Of a DNA stretch of 64,000 nt, positions 17,102-26,158 are shown piece by piece. The translations under genes and the position numbers were made by a program. Source of the stretch: Xenophilus sp. E41 (lineage in GTDB: Bacteria > Pseudomonadota > Gammaproteobacteria > Burkholderiales > Burkholderiaceae_C); contig NZ_QPIB01000012.1 in NCBI RefSeq assembly GCF_003671765.1, positions 519,366 through 583,365 of the forward strand, written 5' to 3'. The notes under the pieces were generated by a model, which ran no database searches, had not been told where the DNA came from, and saw nothing but the letters and a program-made list of their open reading frames with translations. The first letter of the stretch is position 1, and each line of letters starts with the position of its first letter.

Positions 17102-17490
17102 GCCAGCGGCGCCATCTGAGAGGGCCGGTCCTGGCTGCAATAGTCGAAGAAGTCGTCGAGCTCGTTCGACTTGTCGAACACGGCATCGGCGCCCAGGGCG
17201 AGGCAGCGTGCGCGGATGTCGGCGGTGGCGTAGTTGGTCAACACCACCACCCGCTGATGGGGGCGGCGAGGCGTGCAGGCGCTCAGCACCCCCAGGCCCG
17301 AGCCTTCACGCAGGAACAGGTCGATCACCGCCAGATGCCACACATCGGCATGGTCGCGCAGCCAGGCGGCGGCTTGGGTCTCCGTCTCGGCCACGCCCAC
17401 CACGGGCGCATCGGCCAGGTCGGCCAGCGTGGGGATGAGGTTGTCCCGGATGGTCGGGTTGTCTTCGACGAGAAAGGTCAGCAGGGCCAT
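17098..17490 (-). CDS. stand-alone response regulator receiver protein (paralogue 2)
   Basis: A 130-residue single receiver with Glu9-Asp10 (LVEDN), phospho-acceptor Asp57 (VIDLFL) and the conserved lysine in FDKSNE. It is clearly paralogous to the 128-residue receiver at 11841-12227 and is likewise without output domain or nearby kinase. The start at 17490 (MALLTFLVEDN) matches that paralogue; the frame extends upstream without homology. Its stop overlaps the putative GTG start of the alkyladenine glycosylase by 4 bp. Confidence 0.9.
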   Translation of the reverse strand: MALLTFLVEDNPTIRDNLIPTLADLADAPVVGVAETETQAAAWLRDHADVWHLAVIDLFLREGSGLGVLSACTPRRPHQRVVVLTNYATADIRARCLALGADAVFDKSNELDDFFDYCSQDRPSQMAPLA

Positions 17491-17608
17491 GCGAGGTACC
17501 GGGCGACTGTGCGCGGCAGTGTACGCATCGGGCCCGCGCTCAGCCATGGCCGTCTTGCGAAACCCCAGGGGTCGCGCAGGGCGCACAGCGCACCTGCGCA
17601 CCCCCTCG

Positions 17609-17686
17609 TCAGAACACCCCGAAGATCTTGAGCAGGATGATGACGCTGACGGGCACGCCGAGCAGCCAGAGGACGATGGATTTCAT
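17609..17686 (-). CDS. 25-residue single-pass membrane peptide
   Basis: A short gene with a strong ribosome-binding site (AAGGAG, 7 bases before the ATG) encodes MKSIVLWLLGVPVSVIILLK followed by IFGVF. It has one Lys near the start, then almost entirely hydrophobic residues with a central Gly-Val-Pro kink, so it should be a transmembrane peptide with a short cytoplasmic N-terminus. I recall many similar tiny proteins with an LLGVP..IILL pattern in proteobacteria, with no known function. Its own ribosome-binding site and clean frame support it as real. Confidence 0.7.
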   Translation of the reverse strand: MKSIVLWLLGVPVSVIILLKIFGVF

Positions 17687-17809
17687 GCGGGTCTCCTTGG
17701 TTGAAAGCAATGGAGCCCATGATCGGTACCGCTGCCGCGCGGGCCGTGCCGGCGCGCGCATGCTGGCCCCGTAGGAATGACCGCCGCGTCATTGCGGGTG
17801 CGCACCACT

Positions 17810-17873
17810 GCTACGAAAACAATAGCTGTATGCGCAGTCGGCGCGCGCGCTGCAGGCCAAGTCGGCACGAAAA
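17810..17873 (+). repeat. intergenic repeat family A
   Basis: gctacgaaaacaatagctg is followed by gcgcagtcggcgcgcgcgctgcaggccaag in shorter matching pieces (core gcgcgctgcaggcc) and a cacgaaaa tail. It lies between the gap terminator and the 25-residue peptide gene. Confidence 0.75.
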
Positions 17874-17914
17874 CCTGCCGCTTGGCCGCCGGCCACCACG
17901 ACGGCGCACAGGCC

Positions 17915-17948
17915 AAAAAAAACGCGCCCGAGGGCGCGTTTCTTTTTT
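17915..17948 (-). terminator. Rho-independent terminator of the tkt-gap operon
   Basis: aacgcgccc and gggcgcgtt form a perfect 9-bp GC-rich stem with a 2-base loop, flanked by A8 and a T-rich tract. It sits 20 bp past the gap stop on the minus strand and could act in both directions. Confidence 0.9.
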
Positions 17949-17967
17949 GCCGTCGCAGGGCCGCGGC

Positions 17968-19128
<1,161 letters not shown>

Positions 19129-19141
19129 GGCTGTCCGTATG

Positions 19142-21244
19142 TCAATCGCGCAGCACCGCTTCCACGGTCGCCGCGACGTTCTCGGGCGTGAAGCCGAAGT
19201 GCTTGAACAGCACGGGCGCGGGCGCCGATTCGCCATACGTGTCGATGCCGACCACGGCCGACACGCCGTATTTCCACCAGCCGCCGGTGCAGCCCATCTC
19301 GACGGCGATGCGCGGGATCTTCCTGGGCAGCACGGCCTTCTTGTAGCCGACGTCCTGGCGGTCGAAGGTGGTGGTCGAGGGCATCGACACCACGCGCACG
19401 GCGATCTTCCTGGCGGCCAGCAGCTTCTGTGCGGCCAGGGCCAGCGGCACTTCCGAGCCGGTGGCGATGATGATGGCGGCGGTCTTCTTGCTCTTGAGGC
19501 CCACGGCCTCGGGCTCTGCCAGTACGTAGGCGCCCTTGGCGATGTCGCTCAGGTCGCTCTTGGGCGAATAGGCGATGTTCTGGCGCGACAGCAGCAGCGC
19601 CGTGGGGCGCGACTGGTTCTGCAGCGCGACGGCCCAGGCCACGGCGGTTTCGGCCGTGTCCGACGGGCGCCAGACGTCCAGGTTGGGAATGAGGCGCAGC
19701 GAGGCGGCGTGCTCGATCGACTGGTGCGTGGGGCCGTCCTCGCCCAGGCCGATGGAGTCGTGCGTGAACACGTGGATCACGCGGCGCTTCATCAGCGCGG
19801 CCATACGGATGGCGTTGCGGCTGTAGTCGCTGAAGGTCAGGAAGGTGCCGCCGTAGGGGATGTAGCCGCCATGCAGCGCGACGCCGTTCATGATGGCCGC
19901 CATGCCGAACTCGCGCACGCCGTAGTTGATGTGGCGGCCGATGACGCCCTGCGGCGTGGCAGCCGCGGCGTCGGGCTTGGCCTCGTCCTCGGCACCGTGC
20001 TTGGCGTCCAGCGCCGGCACGTTCATGACCACGGCCCCCGTCTTGGGGTCGAAGCGCAGGGCTGCCGTGCTCTTGGTGTTGGTGAGGTTGGAGCCGGTCA
20101 GGTCGGCGCTGCCGCCGAGCATCTCGGGCAGGGCGGCGGTGAAGGCTTCGAGCGCCAGCTGGCTGGCCTTGCGGCTGGCCACGGTCTCGCCCTTGGCGTG
20201 GGCGGCGACGATGGTGTCGAAGGCGACCTGGTGGAAGTCCGCCGGCAGCTCACCCTTCATGCGGCGGGTGAAGTCGGCCGCCAGCTGCGGGAAGGCGCTG
20301 CCGTAGGCGGCGAAGCGCTCGTTCCACTCGGCCTCGGCCTGGGCCCCAGCCACGCGGTGGTTCCAGTCGTCGTAGACGGCCTGCGGGATGACGAAGGGCG
20401 GCTCGGTCCAGCCGAGCGCTTCGCGCGTGAGCTTGATCTCGTCGGCGCCCAGCGCCTCGCCGTGGGCCTTGGCGGTGCCGGCGCGGTTCGGGCTGCCCTT
20501 GCCGATCGTGGTCTTGCAGATGATCAGCGTCGGCTTGTCTTCGGACTTCTTCGCCTTGGCGATGGCGTCCGAGACGGCCTTGACGCTGTTGCCGTCGATC
20601 GGGCCGATCACGTTCCACTCGTAGGCCTTGAAGCGCTCGGCGGTGTGGTCGATGAACCAGGGCTTGACCTGGCCGTCGATGCTGATGCCGTTGTCGTCGT
20701 ACAGGGCGATCAGCTTGTTGAGCTTCCAGGCGCCGGCCAGCGCGCAGGCCTCGTGGCTGATGCCTTCCATCAGGCAGCCGTCGCCCAGGAAGGCGTAGGT
20801 GTGGTGGTCGACGATGGCGTGGCCCGGGCGGTTGAACTCGGCGGCCAACAACTTCTCGGCCAGCGCGAAGCCCACGGCGTTGGTGATGCCCTGTCCCAGC
20901 GGGCCGGTGGTGGTTTCCACGCCGGGCGTGACGTCCACTTCCGGATGGCCCGCCGTCTTGCTGTGCAGCTGGCGGAAGTTCCTGATCTCGTCGATGGGCA
21001 GGTCGTAGCCCGTGAGGTGCAGCACGGCGTACTGCAGCATCGACGCGTGGCCATTCGACAGGATGAAGCGGTCGCGGTCGAACCAGTGCGGGTTGGCCGG
21101 GTTGTAGCGCAGGTGCTCGCCCCACAGTGCGACGGCCATCTCGGCCATGCCCATCGGCGCGCCGGGGTGGCCGGAGTTGGCTTGTTGAACGGCGTCCATT
21201 GCCAACGCGCGGATCGCGTTGGCCATCAAGGCTTGGTTGGCCAT
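19142..21244 (-). CDS. tkt: transketolase
   Basis: A 700-residue thiamine-diphosphate enzyme of the pentose phosphate and Calvin pathways, moving two-carbon units between sugar phosphates. Seen: the N-terminal ANAIRALAMDAVQQANSGHP, the TPP motif starting GDGCLMEG near residue 155, the central catalytic block FTHDSIGLGEDGPTHQ near 470 and the C-terminal transketolase_C domain. The ATG at 21244 matches family starts; the upstream extension is non-coding. It leads gap in a two-gene operon and is divergent from speD. Confidence 0.97.
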   Translation of the reverse strand: MANQALMANAIRALAMDAVQQANSGHPGAPMGMAEMAVALWGEHLRYNPANPHWFDRDRFILSNGHASMLQYAVLHLTGYDLPIDEIRNFRQLHSKTAGHPEVDVTPGVETTTGPLGQGITNAVGFALAEKLLAAEFNRPGHAIVDHHTYAFLGDGCLMEGISHEACALAGAWKLNKLIALYDDNGISIDGQVKPWFIDHTAERFKAYEWNVIGPIDGNSVKAVSDAIAKAKKSEDKPTLIICKTTIGKGSPNRAGTAKAHGEALGADEIKLTREALGWTEPPFVIPQAVYDDWNHRVAGAQAEAEWNERFAAYGSAFPQLAADFTRRMKGELPADFHQVAFDTIVAAHAKGETVASRKASQLALEAFTAALPEMLGGSADLTGSNLTNTKSTAALRFDPKTGAVVMNVPALDAKHGAEDEAKPDAAAATPQGVIGRHINYGVREFGMAAIMNGVALHGGYIPYGGTFLTFSDYSRNAIRMAALMKRRVIHVFTHDSIGLGEDGPTHQSIEHAASLRLIPNLDVWRPSDTAETAVAWAVALQNQSRPTALLLSRQNIAYSPKSDLSDIAKGAYVLAEPEAVGLKSKKTAAIIIATGSEVPLALAAQKLLAARKIAVRVVSMPSTTTFDRQDVGYKKAVLPRKIPRIAVEMGCTGGWWKYGVSAVVGIDTYGESAPAPVLFKHFGFTPENVAATVEAVLRD

Positions 21245-21407
21245 CGGTGGCTTTCGGGGGAGGGGGAAAGGAGAGGAGCCCTCAATTTTAGCGAGCGGGG
21301 TGAGGCGCACCCGCCAAGTGCCGCCGGACCCTGCACGGCCATGGCGTATTGCCGGTCGTCTGCGTGCCCTACCGGCCGGGCGAAGCCGGGCTGCTAGAGT
21401 CCGCGGC

Positions 21408-21797
21408 ATGCAGGGCCTGCACCTCACCGCCGATCTCCACGACTGCCAGTGCGCAGCGCGCTGGCTGGTCGACGCCCAGGCGCTGGGCGCCCACTGCGCG
21501 GCGGCCGTCCGCAGCGCCGGCCTGCAGCCCGTGGGCGAGCTGTTCCACCGCTTTCCCGACACGGCCGAAGGCCCGGGCGGCGTGACGGCGACGGTGCTGC
21601 TGGCCGAATCGCACCTGTGCGTGCACACCTGGCCCGAGCGCCGCGCCGTGACGCTGGACGTCTACGTCTGCAACTTCGGCGGCGACCATTCCGCCAAGGC
21701 GCAGGCGCTGCTCGACGCGCTGGTGGCGCTGTTCGCGCCGCGCGAGGCCGTGCGCCAGTCACTGCAACGCGGCTTGGCTCCTGCGCATGTCGACTGA
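21408..21797 (+). CDS. speD: S-adenosylmethionine decarboxylase proenzyme
   Basis: A 129-residue class 1 (prokaryotic type) AdoMet decarboxylase that makes the aminopropyl donor for spermidine. The self-cleavage serine Ser68 in AESHLCVHTWPE becomes the pyruvoyl cofactor; His73 and Cys88 (VYVCNFGG) occupy the expected catalytic positions at +5 and +20. It is divergent from tkt and overlaps the next gene, murU, by 11 bp. The matching aminopropyltransferase is encoded 14 kb away at 35280-36863. Confidence 0.95.
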   Translation: MQGLHLTADLHDCQCAARWLVDAQALGAHCAAAVRSAGLQPVGELFHRFPDTAEGPGGVTATVLLAESHLCVHTWPERRAVTLDVYVCNFGGDHSAKAQALLDALVALFAPREAVRQSLQRGLAPAHVD

Positions 21798-22533
21798 AGG
21801 CGTACGCGCCGGCGCCATGCTGCTGGCCGCCGGCCGCGGCGAGCGCATGCGGCCGCTGACCGACCACACGCCCAAGCCGCTGCTGCCGGTGCGCGGAAAG
21901 CCGCTGATGCAGTGGCCCATGGAGGCGCTGGCGGCCGGCGGCGTCACGCGGCTGGTGGTCAACACGGCCTGGCTGGGTGAGCAGATTTCAAGCCATTTCG
22001 GCCCGCAGCCCGCATGGGGCGGGCGCGAGGCGCTATCGATTTCATACTCCGACGAGGGCCGCGATTTCGGCGGCGCACTGGAGACGGCCGGCGGCATCGT
22101 GCGTGCCCTGCCCCTGCTCGAGGACGTGTTCTGGGTGGCGGCCGGCGATGTGTTCGCGCCGGACTTCCGCTTCGACCCCGCCGCGCTGGCCCGCTTCCGT
22201 GCCGGCGACGCGCTGGCCCACCTGTGGCTGGTGCCCAATCCCGCACACAACCCGAAGGGCGACTTCGGCCTGGACGAGGATGGCCGCGCGCGCAACGTGC
22301 CGGCCGATGCCGGCGTGCCGCGCCACACCTTCTCCACCATCGGCCTGTACCGCGCCGCGTTGTTCGCACCGCCCTATTGCGGCATTCCGGCCGGCAACCC
22401 GGAGGGCGTCAAGGCGGCACTGGCGCCGATCCTGCGGGCTGCCATGGACGACGGCCGCGTCACGGCCGAGCTCTACACCGGCGGCTGGACCGACGTCGGC
22501 ACGCCGGAGCGGCTGGCGCAGCTCCAGCGCTGA
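21787..22533 (+). CDS. murU: N-acetylmuramate-1-phosphate uridylyltransferase
   Basis: A 248-residue sugar nucleotidyltransferase. The N-terminal signature AMLLAAGRGERMRPLTDHTP with KPLLPVRGKPL is followed by the metal-site block VAAGDVFAPDF and the C-terminal GGWTDVGTPERL, the pattern of MurU. MurU makes UDP-MurNAc from MurNAc-1-phosphate in the cell-wall recycling route that bypasses de novo, fosfomycin-sensitive synthesis. Its partner kinase AmgK is usually adjacent but here lies at 48818-50059. The start overlaps the speD 3' end by 11 bp, so it is probably translated from the speD message. Confidence 0.9.
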   Translation: MSTEGVRAGAMLLAAGRGERMRPLTDHTPKPLLPVRGKPLMQWPMEALAAGGVTRLVVNTAWLGEQISSHFGPQPAWGGREALSISYSDEGRDFGGALETAGGIVRALPLLEDVFWVAAGDVFAPDFRFDPAALARFRAGDALAHLWLVPNPAHNPKGDFGLDEDGRARNVPADAGVPRHTFSTIGLYRAALFAPPYCGIPAGNPEGVKAALAPILRAAMDDGRVTAELYTGGWTDVGTPERLAQLQR

Positions 22534-22562
22534 CGCGGCCGGACCGCCGGCCGCGCCGGGGC

Positions 22563-24617
22563 TCAGGGGATGTTGGCCGAGGTGACCTGGAAGGCGCCAC
22601 CCGGCAGACCGAACTCGCCGCCGTATTCGAAAGCGTCGCCGCCGCTGCTGCCCATGCCGCAGCCGTTGGGCGCGCCGCAGGCGCTGCCGCTGTAGTTGTG
22701 CATGATCACCGGCCCGTAGCGGTAGTTGCGCAGCGCGCGGCCGCCGTAGTCGGCCACCGAGACCACGTACGACTCGGTGCCGTGGTTGTCCGTGTCCTCC
22801 GCCGCGATCGGGTCCACCAGCCGCGCGTCCTTGAGCGTGCGCACCACCGTCCCGCCGTTGCCGGAGAAGCGCACCCACTGCAGCTGACGGTCCCCGCGCG
22901 AGGTCACGATCACCTCGCGGGTGATGTCCTGGTAGATGGCGCTGCCGGCCTTCTCCTTGACCAGCGCGATGCCCGTCGGGTTGCGGCCCACGGCCACGGC
23001 GCCGACCTCCGCGATGCTCGCAGCCGATCCGCTGCCGGCGGTGGGGTAGTCGCCCAGGTTGAAGATGTGCAGCTGCCCATCCTGCGTGGCCACCCAGGCG
23101 CGGCGGCTGTTGCCCCAGGCATAGGTCCTCACGGCCGTGGGCCGGTTGGCCATCGCCACCGTCTTGATGACGGTGGGGGTCTGCCCGGGCGCGGCGGCGA
23201 AGGTGCGCGGCCATTGCGAATCGGCCGAGCCGACCGAGGTCGTCACGCTGTAGTCCGAGTCGCTGCCGAAGTACATGCTCTGGTAGTAGGCGAACAAGGG
23301 CCGCAGGTCCAGGAAGGCCACCTTCTGCTCGGACTTTGAGGTCACCACGGCGACGCCGCCCTTGGCATAGGTGTCGAAGTTGCGGCCGCCGGATTTGAAG
23401 GTCGCGCGGTTGTTCGCGTTGCTCAGCGGCAGGGAATAGGCCTGCTCGCGCGTGCCCTCTCCCAGATAGGCGTTGCGGTCCACCCCCGTCGTGACCGAGA
23501 TATCGGTCGGCGCCTTCATGTCGGACGGCAGCGGGACGTAACCCAGCACCTTCATGTAGCCGGTGTTGCCGAGGTTGGGCAGGCCGGGATAGAGGCCGTT
23601 CCATTCGCCCCAGTAGTTCGAACCGGTGGGATTGTTCGGTGTGCAGCCTTCGCACAGGCCGGCCAGCGCCACCACGGCGACCTCGCCGCGCAGGTTGACC
23701 GTGTCCCACACGGTGATCAGGGCGAACTCGTTGCTGTTGGTCACCGCCACCGCCGTCGGCACCTTGCCCGACGCCAGCTGCGCACTGGCCTTGTTGGTCG
23801 AGGTGTCGGTCTGCGCCGAAGCGATGAAGCCGCTGTCGAACACCATCAGGCTGTTCATGCACCAGCCTGGGCGGCCCGCGCATCGGGCCACACCGACCGG
23901 ATTGCCGACCGCCCCGCCGGACGCCCGGTAGGCGGCGCCGTTGACCTCGTCAAGCCCCCCGCCGTAGTACACCCACCTCAGCTCGGGCCGCTGCGAGAAG
24001 ACCGCGTTGCTCACCGAGCTGATCGCCACGTCGGCCACGCCCACGCGCTGCGCCGGCACATCGGGAATGAAGGCGACATGGCCGTTGTTCGACGAGAAGT
24101 CGCCGATGTTGTTGCTCCATGCGCCCACTTGCCAGGTGCCGCAGGCGATGGGGTCGCAGGGGCGCTGCCCGCCGCTGCGGTCGGACACGAAGGCATTGTC
24201 GTTGCGCTTGAACCAGGTGGGCACGCCGTCGTTGCCCGTGGTCCCGTACGCCGACGGCGCCGGCCCATAGCGGTAGTCGATGCCCCCGGCCTTGCCCATG
24301 GCCGCTGCCACGGCGCGATAGGCGGCCGCGTCGACCGTGGTCGTTCCGCCGGTCAGCGGGTCCGGGGTGCCGGCCGCAGGCGCGGGCGCTGCCGCGCCGG
24401 ACCCCGACCCAGAACCCGAAGCCGTTCCCGATCCGGTCGCCGGGGCGCTCGTCCCGCTCGCCGCGCTTTCACTTCCCGACGGCGTCCCCGCCGAAGAACC
24501 GGCGGCCACCGCGGCGAGGCCGATGCCTCCTCCGCCGCCACCACCACCACCGCCACCACAGGCCGTCAGGATCATGCCTGCCACGACCAGGGACCCTCCA
24601 AGCGTTATAACTTTCAT
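22563..24617 (-). CDS. putative surface lipoprotein, propeller-like, paralogue 1
   Basis: A 684-residue protein with a lipoprotein signal (LVVAGMILTACGG; lipidated Cys20). After the Cys come about 11 glycines and a Ser/Gly/Ala/Pro-rich linker to about residue 90, then a globular part of about 590 residues. That part contains repeated short segments such as PTAVAVTNSNEFALITVWD and REVIVTSRGDRQLQWVRF that look like blades of a YVTN-type beta-propeller, plus four paired cysteines (CDPIAC, CAGRPGWC, CEGC, CGAPNGC) suggesting disulfides. I recognise no named family. A close paralogue lies at 26159-28156 beyond pepP. It is probably anchored in the outer membrane. Confidence 0.85.
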   Translation of the reverse strand: MKVITLGGSLVVAGMILTACGGGGGGGGGGGIGLAAVAAGSSAGTPSGSESAASGTSAPATGSGTASGSGSGSGAAAPAPAAGTPDPLTGGTTTVDAAAYRAVAAAMGKAGGIDYRYGPAPSAYGTTGNDGVPTWFKRNDNAFVSDRSGGQRPCDPIACGTWQVGAWSNNIGDFSSNNGHVAFIPDVPAQRVGVADVAISSVSNAVFSQRPELRWVYYGGGLDEVNGAAYRASGGAVGNPVGVARCAGRPGWCMNSLMVFDSGFIASAQTDTSTNKASAQLASGKVPTAVAVTNSNEFALITVWDTVNLRGEVAVVALAGLCEGCTPNNPTGSNYWGEWNGLYPGLPNLGNTGYMKVLGYVPLPSDMKAPTDISVTTGVDRNAYLGEGTREQAYSLPLSNANNRATFKSGGRNFDTYAKGGVAVVTSKSEQKVAFLDLRPLFAYYQSMYFGSDSDYSVTTSVGSADSQWPRTFAAAPGQTPTVIKTVAMANRPTAVRTYAWGNSRRAWVATQDGQLHIFNLGDYPTAGSGSAASIAEVGAVAVGRNPTGIALVKEKAGSAIYQDITREVIVTSRGDRQLQWVRFSGNGGTVVRTLKDARLVDPIAAEDTDNHGTESYVVSVADYGGRALRNYRYGPVIMHNYSGSACGAPNGCGMGSSGGDAFEYGGEFGLPGGAFQVTSANIP

Positions 24618-24644
24618 CCTACTAAATAAAGTTCCAAATAACTA

Positions 24645-24674
24645 TTTGTACATTGGCTCCCGTCCTACAGGCAA
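24645..24674 (-). promoter_or_regulatory. candidate sigma-70 promoter of lipoprotein paralogue 1
   Basis: On the minus strand TTGCCT (24674-24669) and TACAAA (24650-24645) are separated by 18 bp in a strikingly AT-rich stretch. The -10 box lies about 28 bp upstream of the ATG at 24617. The AT-rich 127-bp gap must also hold the divergent pepP promoter, for which no clear pair was found. Confidence 0.45.
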
Positions 24675-24744
24675 ACATCCTTGCAAATCTTTTCCGAGTC
24701 GTTGTGGAAATGCGGCCGAGTTGTTACGTACGTATAGTCAGTCC

Positions 24745-26130
24745 ATGAACAGCGCCCTCTACGCACAACGCCGCGCCCGCCTGGCGGCGCAACTCGGCCC
24801 GGACGGCATCGCGATCGTGCCGACGGCGCCCGAGCAGCCGCGCAACCGCGACACCGATTTCCTGTATCGGCACGACAGCTACTTCTATTACCTGACCGGC
24901 TTCACCGAGCCCAACGCCTGGCTGGTGCTGGCGGGCGACGGCCGCGCCACCCTGTTCTGCGCACCCAAGGACCTCGAACGCGAGATCTGGGATGGCTACC
25001 GACTCGGGCCCGAGGCAGCGCCGGCCGCCCTCGGCGTCGACGAGGCCGTCTCCGTCGCCACGCTCGACACCACCCTGCCCCGGCTGCTGGAGAACCGCGG
25101 CACCGTCTGGTATCCCTTCGCCACGTACCCGGGGCTGGAAACGCGGGTGGACGGCTGGCTGCAGAAGGTGCGCGCCCGCGTGCGCTTCGGCGCCCTGTGC
25201 CCCGAGCAGCAGCGCGACCTGTGTGGCCCGCTCGACGAGATGCGCCTGGTCAAGGACGCGCACGAGCAGGACATCATGCGCCGCGCGGCCGACATCAGCG
25301 CGCGCGCGCACGTCCGGGCGATGCAGACCTCGGCCCGCATGCTGCGCGCCGGTCAGGACGTGCGCGAATACCACCTGGACGCCGAGCTGCTGCACGAATT
25401 CCGCCTGGGTGGCTCGCAGTACCCGGCCTACGGTTCGATCGTGGCCGCCGGTGCCAACGCCTGCGTGCTGCACTACCGCGCCGATGCGGCCCCGGTGCGG
25501 GCCGGCGAGCTGGTGCTGATCGACGCCGGCTGCGAGCTCGACGGCTATGCCAGCGACATCACGCGCACCTTTCCCGCCGACGGCAGGTTCACCGGGCCGC
25601 AGCGCGCGCTGTACGACCTGGTGCTGGCGAGCCAGGACGCGGCGGTGGCAGCGACACGTGCGGGCCAGCGCTTCAACGACCCGCACGAAGCGACCGTGAA
25701 GGTGCTGGCGCAGGGCCTGCTCGACCTGGGCCTGCTCGACGCGAACAAGGTGGGCTCGGTGCAGGACGTGATCGACAACCGCAGCTACTTCCAGTTCTAC
25801 ATGCACCGCACGGGCCACTGGCTGGGCATGGACGTGCACGATTGCGGCAGCTATGTGGAGCCCACGCAGGTGGGCGAAGTCAGCGAACGCAAGGACCCGC
25901 TCTCGGGCGAGCTCATCAAGAACCGGCCCAGCCGCATCCTGCAGCCCGGCATGGTGCTGACCATCGAGCCCGGCCTCTACGTGCGGCCCGCCGAGGGTGT
26001 GCCCGAGCAGTTCCACAACATCGGCATCCGCATCGAGGACGACGCCATCGTGACGGAGAACGGCTGCGAACTGATCACGCGCGGCGTGCCGGTCCATGCC
26101 GACGAGATCGAGGCGCTGATGCGCGAGTGA
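24745..26130 (+). CDS. pepP: Xaa-Pro aminopeptidase
   Basis: A 461-residue M24B metallopeptidase that removes an N-terminal residue preceding proline. An AMP_N domain occupies about 1-140 (FLYRHDSYFYYLTGF), followed by a pita-bread catalytic domain. Metal ligands are visible in LIDAGCELDGYASDITRTFP (two Asp), HRTGHWLGMDVHD (His), TIEPGLYV (Glu) and IRIEDD (Glu). There is no signal peptide, so it is cytosolic. It lies between the two lipoprotein paralogues and is divergent from the first and convergent with the second, an arrangement consistent with insertion of a duplicated lipoprotein gene around it. Confidence 0.95.
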   Translation: MNSALYAQRRARLAAQLGPDGIAIVPTAPEQPRNRDTDFLYRHDSYFYYLTGFTEPNAWLVLAGDGRATLFCAPKDLEREIWDGYRLGPEAAPAALGVDEAVSVATLDTTLPRLLENRGTVWYPFATYPGLETRVDGWLQKVRARVRFGALCPEQQRDLCGPLDEMRLVKDAHEQDIMRRAADISARAHVRAMQTSARMLRAGQDVREYHLDAELLHEFRLGGSQYPAYGSIVAAGANACVLHYRADAAPVRAGELVLIDAGCELDGYASDITRTFPADGRFTGPQRALYDLVLASQDAAVAATRAGQRFNDPHEATVKVLAQGLLDLGLLDANKVGSVQDVIDNRSYFQFYMHRTGHWLGMDVHDCGSYVEPTQVGEVSERKDPLSGELIKNRPSRILQPGMVLTIEPGLYVRPAEGVPEQFHNIGIRIEDDAIVTENGCELITRGVPVHADEIEALMRE

Positions 26131-26158
26131 ATCGCAGCCGGCCCGACGGCCGCGGTGC

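Noticed and set aside
22032-22046. gctatcgatttcata inside murU resembling the start of a family A repeat
   Set aside because: There is no hairpin, ggcc or gcttgaa tail after it, and the codons (LSISYSDE) fit the enzyme; judged coincidental.
24520-24560. Triplet-like ccaccaccaccgcc run as a possible phase-variable repeat
   Set aside because: It encodes the poly-glycine tether of lipoprotein 1 with mixed GGN codons; in-frame length change is possible, but there is no frame-switching tract.
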